In this document: piece after piece, positions 1 through 6,440 of the stretch | Numbering within the stretch: position 1 is the stretch's first letter | How the letters are laid out: the number at the start of each line of letters is the position of its first letter | Source: JBGSLA01 sp965602785 | GTDB taxonomy: Bacteria > Desulfobacterota > Desulfobaccia > Desulfobaccales > 0-14-0-80-60-11 | DNA length: 9,967 nucleotides | Reading direction: 5' to 3' | NCBI GenBank assembly: GCA_965602785.1 | Contig: CBFDAH010000109.1 | Location: forward strand, 1-9,967 | Made by a program: the position numbers and the translations under genes | The notes under the pieces: generated by a model | The model's database searches: none | Told to the model about the DNA's origin: nothing | Seen by the model: only the letters and a program-made list of their open reading frames with translations

Positions 1-1863
1 CTAATCCAGCTCGTATTCTTCCCGCCAGTCGTGGTCTTCCCGGAGGGCGGGTTGTTCTTTTTTGTCGAAGAGGAAATCCTCCATCACCAGGTAGTCCATC
101 TCGGTGCGCCTGAAGCAGCGGTAGGCGTCCTCCGGGGTGCAGACGATGGGCTCCCCCCGGACGTTGAAGCTGGTGTTGACGATGAGACCGTAGCCGGTGA
201 GATCCTGGAAGGCCTTGATGATGCGCCAGTATTTTTCGTTGGTCTCCCGGTGCACCGTTTGGATGCGGGCCGAGTTGTCCACATGGGTGATGGCCGGGAC
301 GTCCGAGCGCAGCTGGTAGAGGCGCTCCATAAGCTCCAGGTCCTGGTAGTTCGGCGGCAGGGGCCGGCAGCGTTCCGGGCGCACCGGGGCCACCAGCAGC
401 ATGTAGGGCGAGGGCCGGTCCAGTTCGAAAAAACTGGCCGTCTCCTCGTGGAGAACCGAGGGCGCGAAGGGCCGGAAGCCCTCCCGGTATTTGATTTTGA
501 GATTCAAGCGCTTCTGCATTTCGGGGTTCCGGGCATCCCCCAGAATGCTCCGGTTCCCCAAAGCCCGGGGGCCCCACTCCATGCGGCCCTGGAACCACCC
601 CACCACCTGACCCTGGTCCAGGAGTTGGGCCACGTCCTTCAGGAGTTCGTCAAAGTCCTGGTAGCGCCGGTAGGGGGCGTGGTGGCGTCGGGCTACCCGC
701 CGGATATCGTCTCCCCCGAAATCGGGCCCCAGGAAGGAACCCTTCATGGCGTCCATGCCCGGGGAGACCTGCCGCGCATGTTCCTGCTCGACGTGCCAGG
801 CGGCCAGGGCTGCTCCCACTGCACCCCCGGCGTCCCCGGCGGCGGGCTGGATCCAGATGTCCTTAAAGGTGTTACGGCGCAGGAGCTTGCCGTTGGCCAC
901 ACAGTTCAGGGCCACGCCTCCGGCCATGGTGAGGTAGTCGGAGCCGGTGAGCTGCCGGGCGGTGTCGGCCATGCGCAGCACCACCTCTTCGGTGACCTGC
1001 TGAATGGCCAGGGCCATGTTCATGTACTCCTGGGTTAGCTGGTCGCTCTCCCGGGGGCGAGGGGGTATGCCGAACAGGCTTTGGAAGCGGTCGTCCCGGC
1101 ACATGGTGAGGCCGGTGGCATAGTCGAAGTAGTCCATGTTGAGGAGGAGAGAGCCGTCCTCCCGCAGGTCCACCAACTCGGCCAGGATCAGGTCTTTGAA
1201 GCGCCTGGTTTGTTCGTTCTCGGGGTTGCCATAGGGGGCCAGACCCATGAGCTTATACTCCCCGCTGTTCACCTTGAAGCCGGTGTAATAGGTGAAAGCC
1301 GAGTACAACAAGCCCAGGGAATGAGGGAAGTCCAACTCCCGCAAAATGGTTATGTCGTTGCCGTTGCCGTAGCCGATGGTGGAGGTGGCCCACTCCCCCA
1401 CTCCGTCAATCGTCAGGATGGCGGCTTCTTCAAAGGGAGAGGGGTAGAAGGCGCTGGCTGCGTGGGACAGATGGTGCTCGGGGAAGAGAAGGGGAGGGGA
1501 GCCGTCCCCGAATTTGGCCAGCTCGTCCTGGAGGAGTTTGCGCATCAGGAGCTTTTCCTTCACCCACACGGGCATGGCCGCCAGGAAGCTCCGCAAGCCC
1601 CGGGGGGCGAAGGCATGGTAGGTTTCCAGAAGCCGCTCGAACTTCAGGTAGGGCTTGTCGTAAAAGGCTACGGCGGCGAGGTCGGAGATGGGCAGGCCCA
1701 CCTCAGAGAGCACAAAGGCCAGGGCGTTGGTGGGAAAATCGGGGTCGTGCTTTTTCCGGGTGAACCGCTCTTCTTGGGCCGCGGCGATGATCTCCCCGTC
1801 CACCAGCACGGCGGCGGCGCTGTCGTGGTAGAAGGCAGACAGGCCCACGATGGTTTTCGACAT
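1..1863 (-). CDS. O-carbamoyltransferase, NodU/CmcH family (SxtI-like)
   Basis: The 620-residue product is a carbamoyltransferase that moves the carbamoyl group of carbamoyl phosphate, via carbamoyl-adenylate, to a hydroxyl of a small molecule or sugar. Seen in the sequence: a Kae1-like N-terminal domain (about residues 4-356) starting GLSAFYHDSAA, with the metal/carbamoyl-phosphate histidines in HHLSHAASAFY (130-140), the DGVGEWAT motif (153-160) and AGGVALNCVANGKL (314-327). A YrdC-like C-terminal domain (about 415-595) carries GRMEWGPRALGNRSILGD (426-443) and REGFRPFAP (460-468). The frame stays open upstream to 2004, but those residues overlap the small upstream gene in another frame. The ATG at 1863 has GAGGA 7 nt upstream and begins the family's conserved N-terminus. 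The ribosome binding site overlaps the stop of the 49-aa gene, which suggests translational coupling. Length is normal for the family. The acceptor substrate cannot be read from sequence. Confidence 0.95.
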   Translation of the reverse strand: MSKTIVGLSAFYHDSAAAVLVDGEIIAAAQEERFTRKKHDPDFPTNALAFVLSEVGLPISDLAAVAFYDKPYLKFERLLETYHAFAPRGLRSFLAAMPVWVKEKLLMRKLLQDELAKFGDGSPPLLFPEHHLSHAASAFYPSPFEEAAILTIDGVGEWATSTIGYGNGNDITILRELDFPHSLGLLYSAFTYYTGFKVNSGEYKLMGLAPYGNPENEQTRRFKDLILAELVDLREDGSLLLNMDYFDYATGLTMCRDDRFQSLFGIPPRPRESDQLTQEYMNMALAIQQVTEEVVLRMADTARQLTGSDYLTMAGGVALNCVANGKLLRRNTFKDIWIQPAAGDAGGAVGAALAAWHVEQEHARQVSPGMDAMKGSFLGPDFGGDDIRRVARRHHAPYRRYQDFDELLKDVAQLLDQGQVVGWFQGRMEWGPRALGNRSILGDARNPEMQKRLNLKIKYREGFRPFAPSVLHEETASFFELDRPSPYMLLVAPVRPERCRPLPPNYQDLELMERLYQLRSDVPAITHVDNSARIQTVHRETNEKYWRIIKAFQDLTGYGLIVNTSFNVRGEPIVCTPEDAYRCFRRTEMDYLVMEDFLFDKKEQPALREDHDWREEYELD

Positions 1864-1874
1864 GGCCCTTTCCT

Positions 1875-2024
1875 CTAAAAAATAGTGTAGATAAAGGGGG
1901 CGATGGCCGACCCACTGGTGAAGACGATGAGAACCCCGAAGAACAACAGGGTTAAGATGATGGGCAACAGCCAATATTTTTTGCGAACTCGCATGAAGCC
2001 CCACAGGTCGCGTATGAAGTCCAT
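1875..2024 (-). CDS. DUF5989/SxtK-like small membrane protein (49 aa)
   Basis: This short gene encodes 49 residues beginning MDFIRDLWGFMRVRKKYWLL and ending APFIYTIF. It has a basic amphipathic start, one hydrophobic helix (about residues 19-36) and the C-terminal SxIAPFIYTxF signature that I recognise from the DUF5989/SxtK family. These proteins are about 50 residues long and sit next to NodU/CmcH carbamoyltransferases. A strong AAGGAG (2033-2038) lies 8 nt before the ATG. The gene ends 11 nt before the carbamoyltransferase start. Its biochemical role is unknown. The context suggests a membrane anchor or partner for the carbamoyltransferase, which is inference. It is easily missed because the carbamoyltransferase frame stays open across most of it. 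Confidence 0.88.
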   Translation of the reverse strand: MDFIRDLWGFMRVRKKYWLLPIILTLLFFGVLIVFTSGSAIAPFIYTIF

Positions 2025-2105
2025 AGGTTTTACTCCTTGAAGGTAGATATGGGGAAGGACTCGACTCCGATCAGCGGACGCCCGCCCCGGCAGGGCGCCT
2101 CTGAA

Positions 2106-2130
2106 AGCGCCTGCGGTTCAGGCCGGCGCT
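2106..2130. other. GC-rich hairpin in the sxtJ-sxtK spacer
   Basis: AGCGCC (2106-2111) pairs perfectly with GGCGCT (2125-2130) inside the 167-nt gap between the SxtJ-like and SxtK-like genes. On the minus-strand transcript the stem is followed only by TTTC, so it is a weak terminator at best. On the plus strand a run of five T (2137-2141) follows a short distance downstream, but no plus-strand gene ends there. It could be an attenuator or processing site within the operon. No other gene is visible in 2025-2191. Confidence 0.35.
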
Positions 2131-2191
2131 CCGGGGTTTTTGGGCTTATGGTGTCCTGCTTCAGTCAGCCAGGCGCCAGCCAGCTGGGCCG

Positions 2192-2623
2192 CTAATACGG
2201 CGTCTGTAAGTCCTTTTTCTGTATCAAATCGGCCCGCACTTGAAAGACCGAATCATTGCCTTTTTTCCACTTCTTAAGTTGTAAAGAGTCGGCTCCGAAG
2301 GCCCGCCGGACCAGACCGATGGGGGTCACGAGGACGAAATATAAAACGGTCAGGATCACCGTGGACATGACGGTGCCGATGAGGTGCGCCAGTCCAAACC
2401 AGAGGCCCGCCAGGGGGTGGAAAGCCCGGGGCCAGGCCATGGTTATGACAAGAAGAACCATGGCCAGGGGCATTAGGCGGTAGGCCTGCCAGAAATAGAC
2501 CACGATGAGGCACAGCAGGGTCAGGGCCATGCCGGTGTCCCGGGCCTGCTCCGGGGTGGCGGAGAGAAGCCAGGCAAAAACCCCTTTTTTTCTCTTAGGT
2601 TTGGACTGAGTGATGATCTCCAT
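2192..2623 (-). CDS. SxtJ-like membrane protein
   Basis: The 143-residue protein has a short basic N-terminus with a KPKRKKG stretch, a cytosolic-looking segment SATPEQARDTG (21-31), and hydrophobic segments at about 33-46, 48-64 and 76-103. A polar, lysine-rich C-terminus follows. The pattern, size and position beside a carbamoyltransferase and a DUF5989 peptide match the SxtJ family of membrane proteins, first noted in saxitoxin clusters, whose function is unknown. The start ATG at 2623 has only a weak AAGG-type ribosome site. A good sigma70-like promoter lies so close that the mRNA may be nearly leaderless. This is the first gene of the three-gene minus-strand block, with 167 nt before the next one. 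The family call rests on pattern recognition without a profile search. Confidence 0.8.
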   Translation of the reverse strand: MEIITQSKPKRKKGVFAWLLSATPEQARDTGMALTLLCLIVVYFWQAYRLMPLAMVLLVITMAWPRAFHPLAGLWFGLAHLIGTVMSTVILTVLYFVLVTPIGLVRRAFGADSLQLKKWKKGNDSVFQVRADLIQKKDLQTPY

Positions 2624-2631
2624 AACCTTAT

Positions 2632-2660
2632 ATAATATCTTTCCACCCCGCCCTTGTAAA
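2632..2660 (-). promoter_or_regulatory. Sigma70-like promoter for the sxtJ-sxtK-carbamoyltransferase block
   Basis: On the minus strand TTTACA (2655-2660) and TATTAT (2632-2637) are separated by exactly 17 nt; each matches its consensus hexamer at five of six positions. The expected transcription start falls within about three bases of the ATG at 2623, implying a leaderless or very short leader mRNA. Confidence 0.5.
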
Positions 2661-2693
2661 GGCGCGAGGGGTCTGGTCGGCTATCTCCGCTGG

Positions 2694-2730
2694 CCCGGCC
2701 CCCGTCTGAACAGCTTCAGGTCTGGCCGGG
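2694..2730. terminator. Stem-loop between the exported-protein gene and the sxtJ-like gene
   Basis: CCCGGCC (2694-2700) pairs with GGCCGGG (2724-2730), with a second inner stem CTGAA/TTCAG (2706-2710 and 2715-2719). It lies 16 nt after the stop of the upstream minus-strand gene and before the next promoter, where a terminator would be expected. No T-run follows, so intrinsic termination is uncertain. Confidence 0.35.
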
Positions 2731-2745
2731 TAATGTCTGCTGCCC

Positions 2746-3336
2746 TTATTGTGCCCGTTTCTTGCGCTCTTCCTTTAGCCACTTTTGTATGTCATATTTA
2801 TAAATAAAATCATCATGTCTTTTCATTTTGCCTTGCATTTCTTTGGAGTAGATATTGAGCCTACCGACTCTATCATAATCATTATATTGCAAATATATTT
2901 TGGTAACATAACCGTTCCAGGTAAAATCTTGGACGTCCAATCTGGCATAAACCGGCGATCTTTTCCCTACTCCATACCTGGCGAAGACGTAATTTTTTAA
3001 TTTGGTAAAATTATCCCAGCCTTTGGCCCTTATATCCACCCCGGCGAACTTTCCTTTCCAGAATTCATAAATAATATCCTCCAGTTTAGCCAGTCCCATG
3101 TTCAGGTTTGCCTGCTTTTTCCTGTAGTAGGCGGTGTCCCCCAAAATCTCCACGATGTCCATGGTCTTGAGGGGGTTTAGTTGAGAAATGTCAGTTTTCC
3201 ATTTGATGCCCCTGAAACCGTCCGGCTCGGTGGACGGTTTGAACGTATAATCAAAGGGGAGGGGTTCCTGGCCCGCCCCCCAAACGAGGACTGGCAAACC
3301 CAGGACAAGTACCAAGAGCAATATTCTGACAACCAT
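2746..3336 (-). CDS. Exported protein of unknown function, AT-rich gene
   Basis: The 196-residue protein starts MVVRILLLVLVLGLPVLVWG, a clear Sec signal peptide with probable cleavage near WGAG/Q (residues 19-23) and no lipobox cysteine. The mature part includes PDGFRGIKWKTDIS (39-52). This resembles the F-GI-W-T opening of small periplasmic proteins common in Desulfobacterota, although I cannot name a family. A region rich in Tyr, Lys and Asp follows (67-180), then a very basic end (LKEERKKRAQ). The ATG at 3336 has GGGAGG 11 nt upstream. By eye the gene is much AT-richer than both neighbours, with many ATA, TTT and TAT codons, which hints at a different origin. Function is not predictable from the sequence. 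Confidence 0.82.
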   Translation of the reverse strand: MVVRILLLVLVLGLPVLVWGAGQEPLPFDYTFKPSTEPDGFRGIKWKTDISQLNPLKTMDIVEILGDTAYYRKKQANLNMGLAKLEDIIYEFWKGKFAGVDIRAKGWDNFTKLKNYVFARYGVGKRSPVYARLDVQDFTWNGYVTKIYLQYNDYDRVGRLNIYSKEMQGKMKRHDDFIYKYDIQKWLKEERKKRAQ

Positions 3337-3406
3337 GTTCAGCGTGTCCTCCCGAAAACCGAGGGTCGCCTGTGGCGAGCGGGAAATGAGGCGGCGGCAC
3401 CCAGTA

Positions 3407-3415
3407 TTTATATCA
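3407..3415 (-). promoter_or_regulatory. Extended -10 promoter for the exported-protein gene
   Basis: On the minus strand TATAAA (3407-3412) is preceded by TG and one base (3413-3415), the extended -10 form, about 70 nt before the ATG at 3336. No good -35 box lies at the usual distance, which is compatible with an extended -10 promoter. Confidence 0.35.
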
Positions 3416-3595
3416 CGAGGCGGCGGTTAGAGGGGAGGAAAAAAGTCTCCTGAAGAGAAGCCCCGGCCGCGGTTCTGGCGTCTGGCCCAAAAAGTTTTCT
3501 TCTCAAGGTCATATTATGGCATAATGAAGGGCAATGCTGGCAGCTTTTCTCTTTAACAGGCTGGAGTTCCCCGTTTAAAGGCTGGCCCCTTGCCT

Positions 3596-3623
3596 TTGAT
3601 ACGGAAAGCTTTTTTTTAAAAAT
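3596..3623 (+). promoter_or_regulatory. Weak promoter candidate for the lipoprotein gene
   Basis: TTGATA (3596-3601) matches the -35 consensus at five of six positions. AAAAAT (3618-3623), 16 nt away, matches the -10 at four of six, across a T- and A-rich spacer. A transcript would start near 3630 and carry the hairpin at 3627-3654. Confidence 0.3.
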
Positions 3624-3626
3624 TCT

Positions 3627-3654
3627 GGGGTGGGTAAGGGAGCTTTACCACTCC
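3627..3654 (+). other. Leader hairpin before the lipoprotein gene
   Basis: GGGGT (3627-3631) and GGTAA (3633-3637) pair with TTACC (3645-3649) and ACTCC (3650-3654). This gives a 10-bp stem with one bulged G, one G-U pair and a 7-nt loop, ending 23 nt before the ATG at 3678. No T-run follows, so it is not a terminator. Confidence 0.3.
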
Positions 3655-3677
3655 CTGAACGCAGCTGGGGGCCCCTT

Positions 3678-4238
3678 ATGATGAAGTCAACTAGTGTGAG
3701 GGTTTATCCAAGCGTCGGGATAATAGTGCTTTTGGTATTTTTCATGGGGGCGGGATGCCGGGAATCCAAACCCCTGACCCCCAAGGCGGATACCTTCCGC
3801 AAGGAAGTCCAGGCGGCGTTGAAAAGGCTGGCGCCTCCCCTGGCCAAACCGGTGGCCCAGGAGGATCGTGAGGCCGTCCAGAAAGTTTTGGTGCGCCTGT
3901 TTGGCCTGTGCGCCAAGGCTTGCGAGGGCCTCATGGATGACGTGGTGGTCCTGGATAAAGATGGGATCAGCATAGCGGTGTATCCCCCCAGAAGGTGTCA
4001 GATGTGGGAGTACGCTGATTATGCCGCCATCAAAAATGCCATGCTGTGGAAAAAACCCACCAACGCGGTCCTCTATACCCAGGATGGGAGCACTATTTAT
4101 GTTATCTGCGCCCCCCTCCTCATCGAAGATAAGGTGTCGGGGATTCTGTGCCTGGGTTTCGCAGGGAAAAAAGTCAAGGAAAAGAGGGGCATCAGCCGGG
4201 AGGAGTTTCTCTCCCTAACTATCCAGAACCCTGATTAG
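3678..4238 (+). CDS. Lipoprotein with possible Cache/PAS-like sensor domain
   Basis: The 186-residue protein begins with a signal peptide and a hydrophobic core (GIIVLLVFFM, 14-23) followed by GAGC, so Cys27 is the likely lipidated residue. Glycine at -3 is unusual, but the segment fits the broad lipoprotein pattern. After a charged helix (residues 34-85) comes a segment with alternating strands: DDVVVLDKDGISIAVYPP (87-104), then a helix with YADYAAIKNAM (112-122), then LYTQDG and YVICAPLLIEDKVSGILCLG (141-160). This order resembles extracytoplasmic Cache/PAS-type sensor folds. That is inference from pattern, and no named family was recognised. Start choice: ATG at 3678 (a second ATG follows at once) places the signal peptide correctly; GTG at 3630 is the alternative. 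The gene lies 215 nt upstream of the lipid-transport operon on the same strand and could be functionally linked. Confidence 0.75.
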   Translation: MMKSTSVRVYPSVGIIVLLVFFMGAGCRESKPLTPKADTFRKEVQAALKRLAPPLAKPVAQEDREAVQKVLVRLFGLCAKACEGLMDDVVVLDKDGISIAVYPPRRCQMWEYADYAAIKNAMLWKKPTNAVLYTQDGSTIYVICAPLLIEDKVSGILCLGFAGKKVKEKRGISREEFLSLTIQNPD

Positions 4239-4239
4239 A

Positions 4240-4295
4240 TACCTGAAATGGGGACTGGTGGAATGTCGCGCTAGGCCATCGTATTCTTTCAGGTA
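4240..4295. repeat. 9-bp perfect inverted repeat after the lipoprotein gene
   Basis: TACCTGAAA (4240-4248) and TTTCAGGTA (4287-4295) are perfect inverted copies separated by 38 nt, beginning two bases after the lipoprotein stop codon. There is no following T-run. It could be a long-loop transcript hairpin ending the lipoprotein mRNA or a binding site pair ahead of the mlaE operon. No convincing promoter for the operon was found in 4296-4453. Confidence 0.4.
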
Positions 4296-4453
4296 ATTTA
4301 GCTAGATTGTGGTAAAAAAGATGGCGTGACAGTCCCAAACTCCGTCACCAACGTCTAAAACATAGCTCCCAAGAAGACATTTTGTGCCGGTGGAAGCGGC
4401 TTGCCCTGATTGGTCCGCCAGACACCGGACTGGGGGAATTCACCGCCGGTATC

Positions 4454-5614
4454 ATGGGGATCCGCAGAAGGAAAAAACGGCGCAAAGCCAGGGATTACAC
4501 TCTGGAAATTTCGGGCAGCCAGGGAGGAGACATCCTGTTCACCCTTGGGGGCCGGGTTTCCCTGGATAACGCCCGGCACCTCGATGAGGAGGTGAACGCG
4601 GCGTTGTTCCAGAAGCAGCCGGCTGCGCTTACGGTGGACCTGGCCAGGGTGGAGTATCTGGACAGCACCGGCGGCTTGATCCTGGTGGAGCTTATGACCC
4701 GGGCCCGGCAGCAGGGAGTGACTTGCCGCCTGGCCCAGGTTCCGGCCAAGGTCCAGGGTATTCTGGAGCTTATTGACGCTGACAGTCTCACCCGGCCGTC
4801 CCTCCGTCCAGGAACGCTTCCGCATGGGCTGCTAGACCAGATCGGCACCGGTTTCATCAGTTTTGGCAGAGACCTCTTTGAGCTTTTGTCCTTCCTGGGA
4901 GAGCTCCTCTTTGCCCTGGGCCGAGCCTTCCTCCGCCCCTGGGAGGTCAGATGGAGCGACGTGCTGGTGACCATGAGGCGAGGGGGGCTGGAAGGCTTAC
5001 CCATCCTGGGGTTGATGAGTCTGCTGTTGGGCATGGTCATCGCCTTCATGTCTTCTTTGCAGCTTAAGCGGTTGGGCGCCACCATTTTTGTGGCCTCCCT
5101 GGTGGCCGTCGCCATGATCAAGGAGTTGGGACCCCTCCTCACCGCCATCCTGGTGTCCGGGCGATCAGGCTCGGCCTTCGCGGCCGAGATCGGCACCATG
5201 CAGGTGAATGAGGAAGTGGACGCCCTCACGGTCATGGGTTTTGAATCCATGGGATTCCTGGCAGTGCCCAAGGTTTTGGCCGCCATGGTGGTGGTCCCTG
5301 TCCTCAGCATATATGCCACCTTTTTCGGCATCTTGGGGGGGGTAATTGTGGGGGTGACGCTCCTGGATTTGACGGTGTACACCTTTATCAATGAAACTTA
5401 CTCCGTCATGAACCTGTTTGACATTACCTCCAGCCTGATCAAGGCCCTGGTTTTTGGAATGATTATCGCCGCCATCGGCTGCCAGCGGGGCTTCAAGGTC
5501 CGTGGCGGGGCCCAAGAGGTGGGGGTCCAGACCACCGCCGCGGTGGTGACCTCGCTTTTCCTGATCATCGTCGTGGATGCCGCCTTCGCCATTGTCCTGC
5601 ACTACATACGCTGA
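4454..5614 (+). CDS. mlaE: STAS-MlaE fusion: lipid ABC transporter permease
   Basis: This is the inner-membrane permease of an Mla-type phospholipid transporter, with an MlaB-like STAS domain fused at its N-terminus (386 residues). Residues about 14-110 form the STAS domain, with YLDSTGG (68-74) at the site where regulatory STAS proteins carry a Ser/Thr. A linker follows, then the MlaE core. Its hallmark stretch includes GLPILGLMSLLLGMV (181-195), KELGPLLTAIL (223-233), SGRSGSAFAAEIGTM (235-249) and NEEVDALTVMG (252-262). At least four membrane helices follow to residue 384. The frame stays open upstream to a TTG at 4382, adding 24 residues; I chose ATG at 4454 because it directly precedes a basic cytosolic start (GIRRRKKRRK) and the STAS domain. 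The ribosome site is weak at both candidates. It is the first gene of the operon, and the ATPase follows 45 nt later. Confidence 0.92.
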   Translation: MGIRRRKKRRKARDYTLEISGSQGGDILFTLGGRVSLDNARHLDEEVNAALFQKQPAALTVDLARVEYLDSTGGLILVELMTRARQQGVTCRLAQVPAKVQGILELIDADSLTRPSLRPGTLPHGLLDQIGTGFISFGRDLFELLSFLGELLFALGRAFLRPWEVRWSDVLVTMRRGGLEGLPILGLMSLLLGMVIAFMSSLQLKRLGATIFVASLVAVAMIKELGPLLTAILVSGRSGSAFAAEIGTMQVNEEVDALTVMGFESMGFLAVPKVLAAMVVVPVLSIYATFFGILGGVIVGVTLLDLTVYTFINETYSVMNLFDITSSLIKALVFGMIIAAIGCQRGFKVRGGAQEVGVQTTAAVVTSLFLIIVVDAAFAIVLHYIR

Positions 5615-5659
5615 GCCCGAAGGGCAAGGCTCGCCGTAGCAAAAAAGGACGGGAAAAAC

Positions 5660-6439
5660 TTGGGAGAGGCAAAAGAACCGGTCATCGTGGTAAAGGGCCT
5701 CACGGCCCGCTTCGGGACCAACGTCGTTTTCGAGAGGGTCAGCTTCGAGGTCTACCGGGGAGAGATCCTCGTGGTTTTGGGGGGGAGCGGCTGCGGCAAG
5801 TCAACCCTGCTCAAGCACATGATCGGGTTGTACCACCCTTATGCCGGGCGAGTGGTGATTGACGGCATCAACGTCAATACTCCCAACGTCAAGGAACTGG
5901 CCAGACTGCGGCGGAAAATCGGAGTGTCCTTTCAGTCGGGAGCCCTTTTCGGTTCCATGACCTTGGGAGAGAATGTGGCCCTGTCCCTGGAAGGACACAC
6001 AGACCTCACCCTCGATGAAATCGATGATATTACCAAGATGAAGCTAGCCATGGTGGGCCTGGCAGGGTATGAGAATTATCTCCCCTCCGAGCTTTCGGGG
6101 GGAATGCAAAAAAGGGCGGGGGTTGCCCGGGCCATGGCCCTGGATCCTGAGGTGCTCTTTTTCGATGAGCCCTCCGCCGGTTTGGACCCCATCACCGGCG
6201 TGGGACTGGATATCTTGATCAAGAAAATCAACGCCGGTATGGGGACCACCATGGTGGTGGTTACCCACGAACTGGCCTCCATCTTTAACATTGCCCACCG
6301 GATCATAATGCTGGACAAAGGGGACCGAGGCATCATCGCCCAGGGAGATCCGAGAGAGCTTCAAGAACACGCCACCGACCCCCGGGTATACAATTTTTTC
6401 AATCGGCAACCCCTGTTCGCAGTCGCCCAAGGAACCTGA
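5660..6439 (+). CDS. mlaF: MlaF-type ABC transporter ATPase
   Basis: The 259-residue ATPase powers the lipid transporter from the cytosolic face. All nucleotide-binding motifs are present: Walker A GGSGCGKST (41-49), Q-loop glutamine Q92 in SFQSGALF, signature LSGGMQKR (145-152), Walker B LFFDEPSAGLDP (166-177) with catalytic E170, and switch histidine H203 in VVTHE. SFQSGALFGSMT and the LSGGM form of the signature are typical of MlaF rather than of general ABC ATPases. The start is TTG at 5660, supported by AAGGA 10 nt upstream and by lack of a suitable ATG before the conserved N-terminal strand. The short C-terminal tail (residues about 235-259) corresponds to the region that contacts partner subunits in known MlaF. 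It lies one base before the next gene, so it is cotranscribed and probably translationally coupled. Confidence 0.95.
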   Translation: MGEAKEPVIVVKGLTARFGTNVVFERVSFEVYRGEILVVLGGSGCGKSTLLKHMIGLYHPYAGRVVIDGINVNTPNVKELARLRRKIGVSFQSGALFGSMTLGENVALSLEGHTDLTLDEIDDITKMKLAMVGLAGYENYLPSELSGGMQKRAGVARAMALDPEVLFFDEPSAGLDPITGVGLDILIKKINAGMGTTMVVVTHELASIFNIAHRIIMLDKGDRGIIAQGDPRELQEHATDPRVYNFFNRQPLFAVAQGT

Positions 6440-6440
6440 T

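Larger units (their letters stand above)
3337..3677. other. Divergent intergenic region
   Basis: These 341 bases separate the minus-strand exported-protein gene from the plus-strand lipoprotein gene. They hold one candidate promoter in each direction, the ribosome site for the minus-strand gene, and a leader hairpin before the plus-strand gene. GTG at 3630 could extend the plus-strand gene by 16 residues, but it lies within that hairpin and the extra residues (GKGALPLPERSW...) do not suit a signal peptide. I see no other gene here. Confidence 0.6.

Noticed and set aside
31..1038. 335-codon open frame on the plus strand, opposite the carbamoyltransferase
   Set aside because: It is antisense to a clear enzyme gene in GC-rich DNA, its product is low in recognisable motifs, and such long mirror frames are expected from codon bias.
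1081..1878. 265-codon open frame on the plus strand, opposite the carbamoyltransferase N-terminal half
   Set aside because: Antisense shadow: glycine/valine/histidine-rich translation with no domain, and the sense strand has all family motifs.
1864..2004. 47-residue N-terminal extension of the carbamoyltransferase
   Set aside because: The extension overlaps the DUF5989-like gene in another frame, does not match the family N-terminus, and the ATG at 1863 has its own ribosome site.
3181..3453. 90-codon plus-strand frame opposite the exported-protein start
   Set aside because: It overlaps the signal-peptide region and promoter of the real gene and has no motif or ribosome site worth noting.
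4495..5391. 298-codon minus-strand frame opposite mlaE
   Set aside because: Translation is rich in Arg, Ser, Pro and Met as expected for the complement of a membrane-protein gene; the sense gene is unmistakable.
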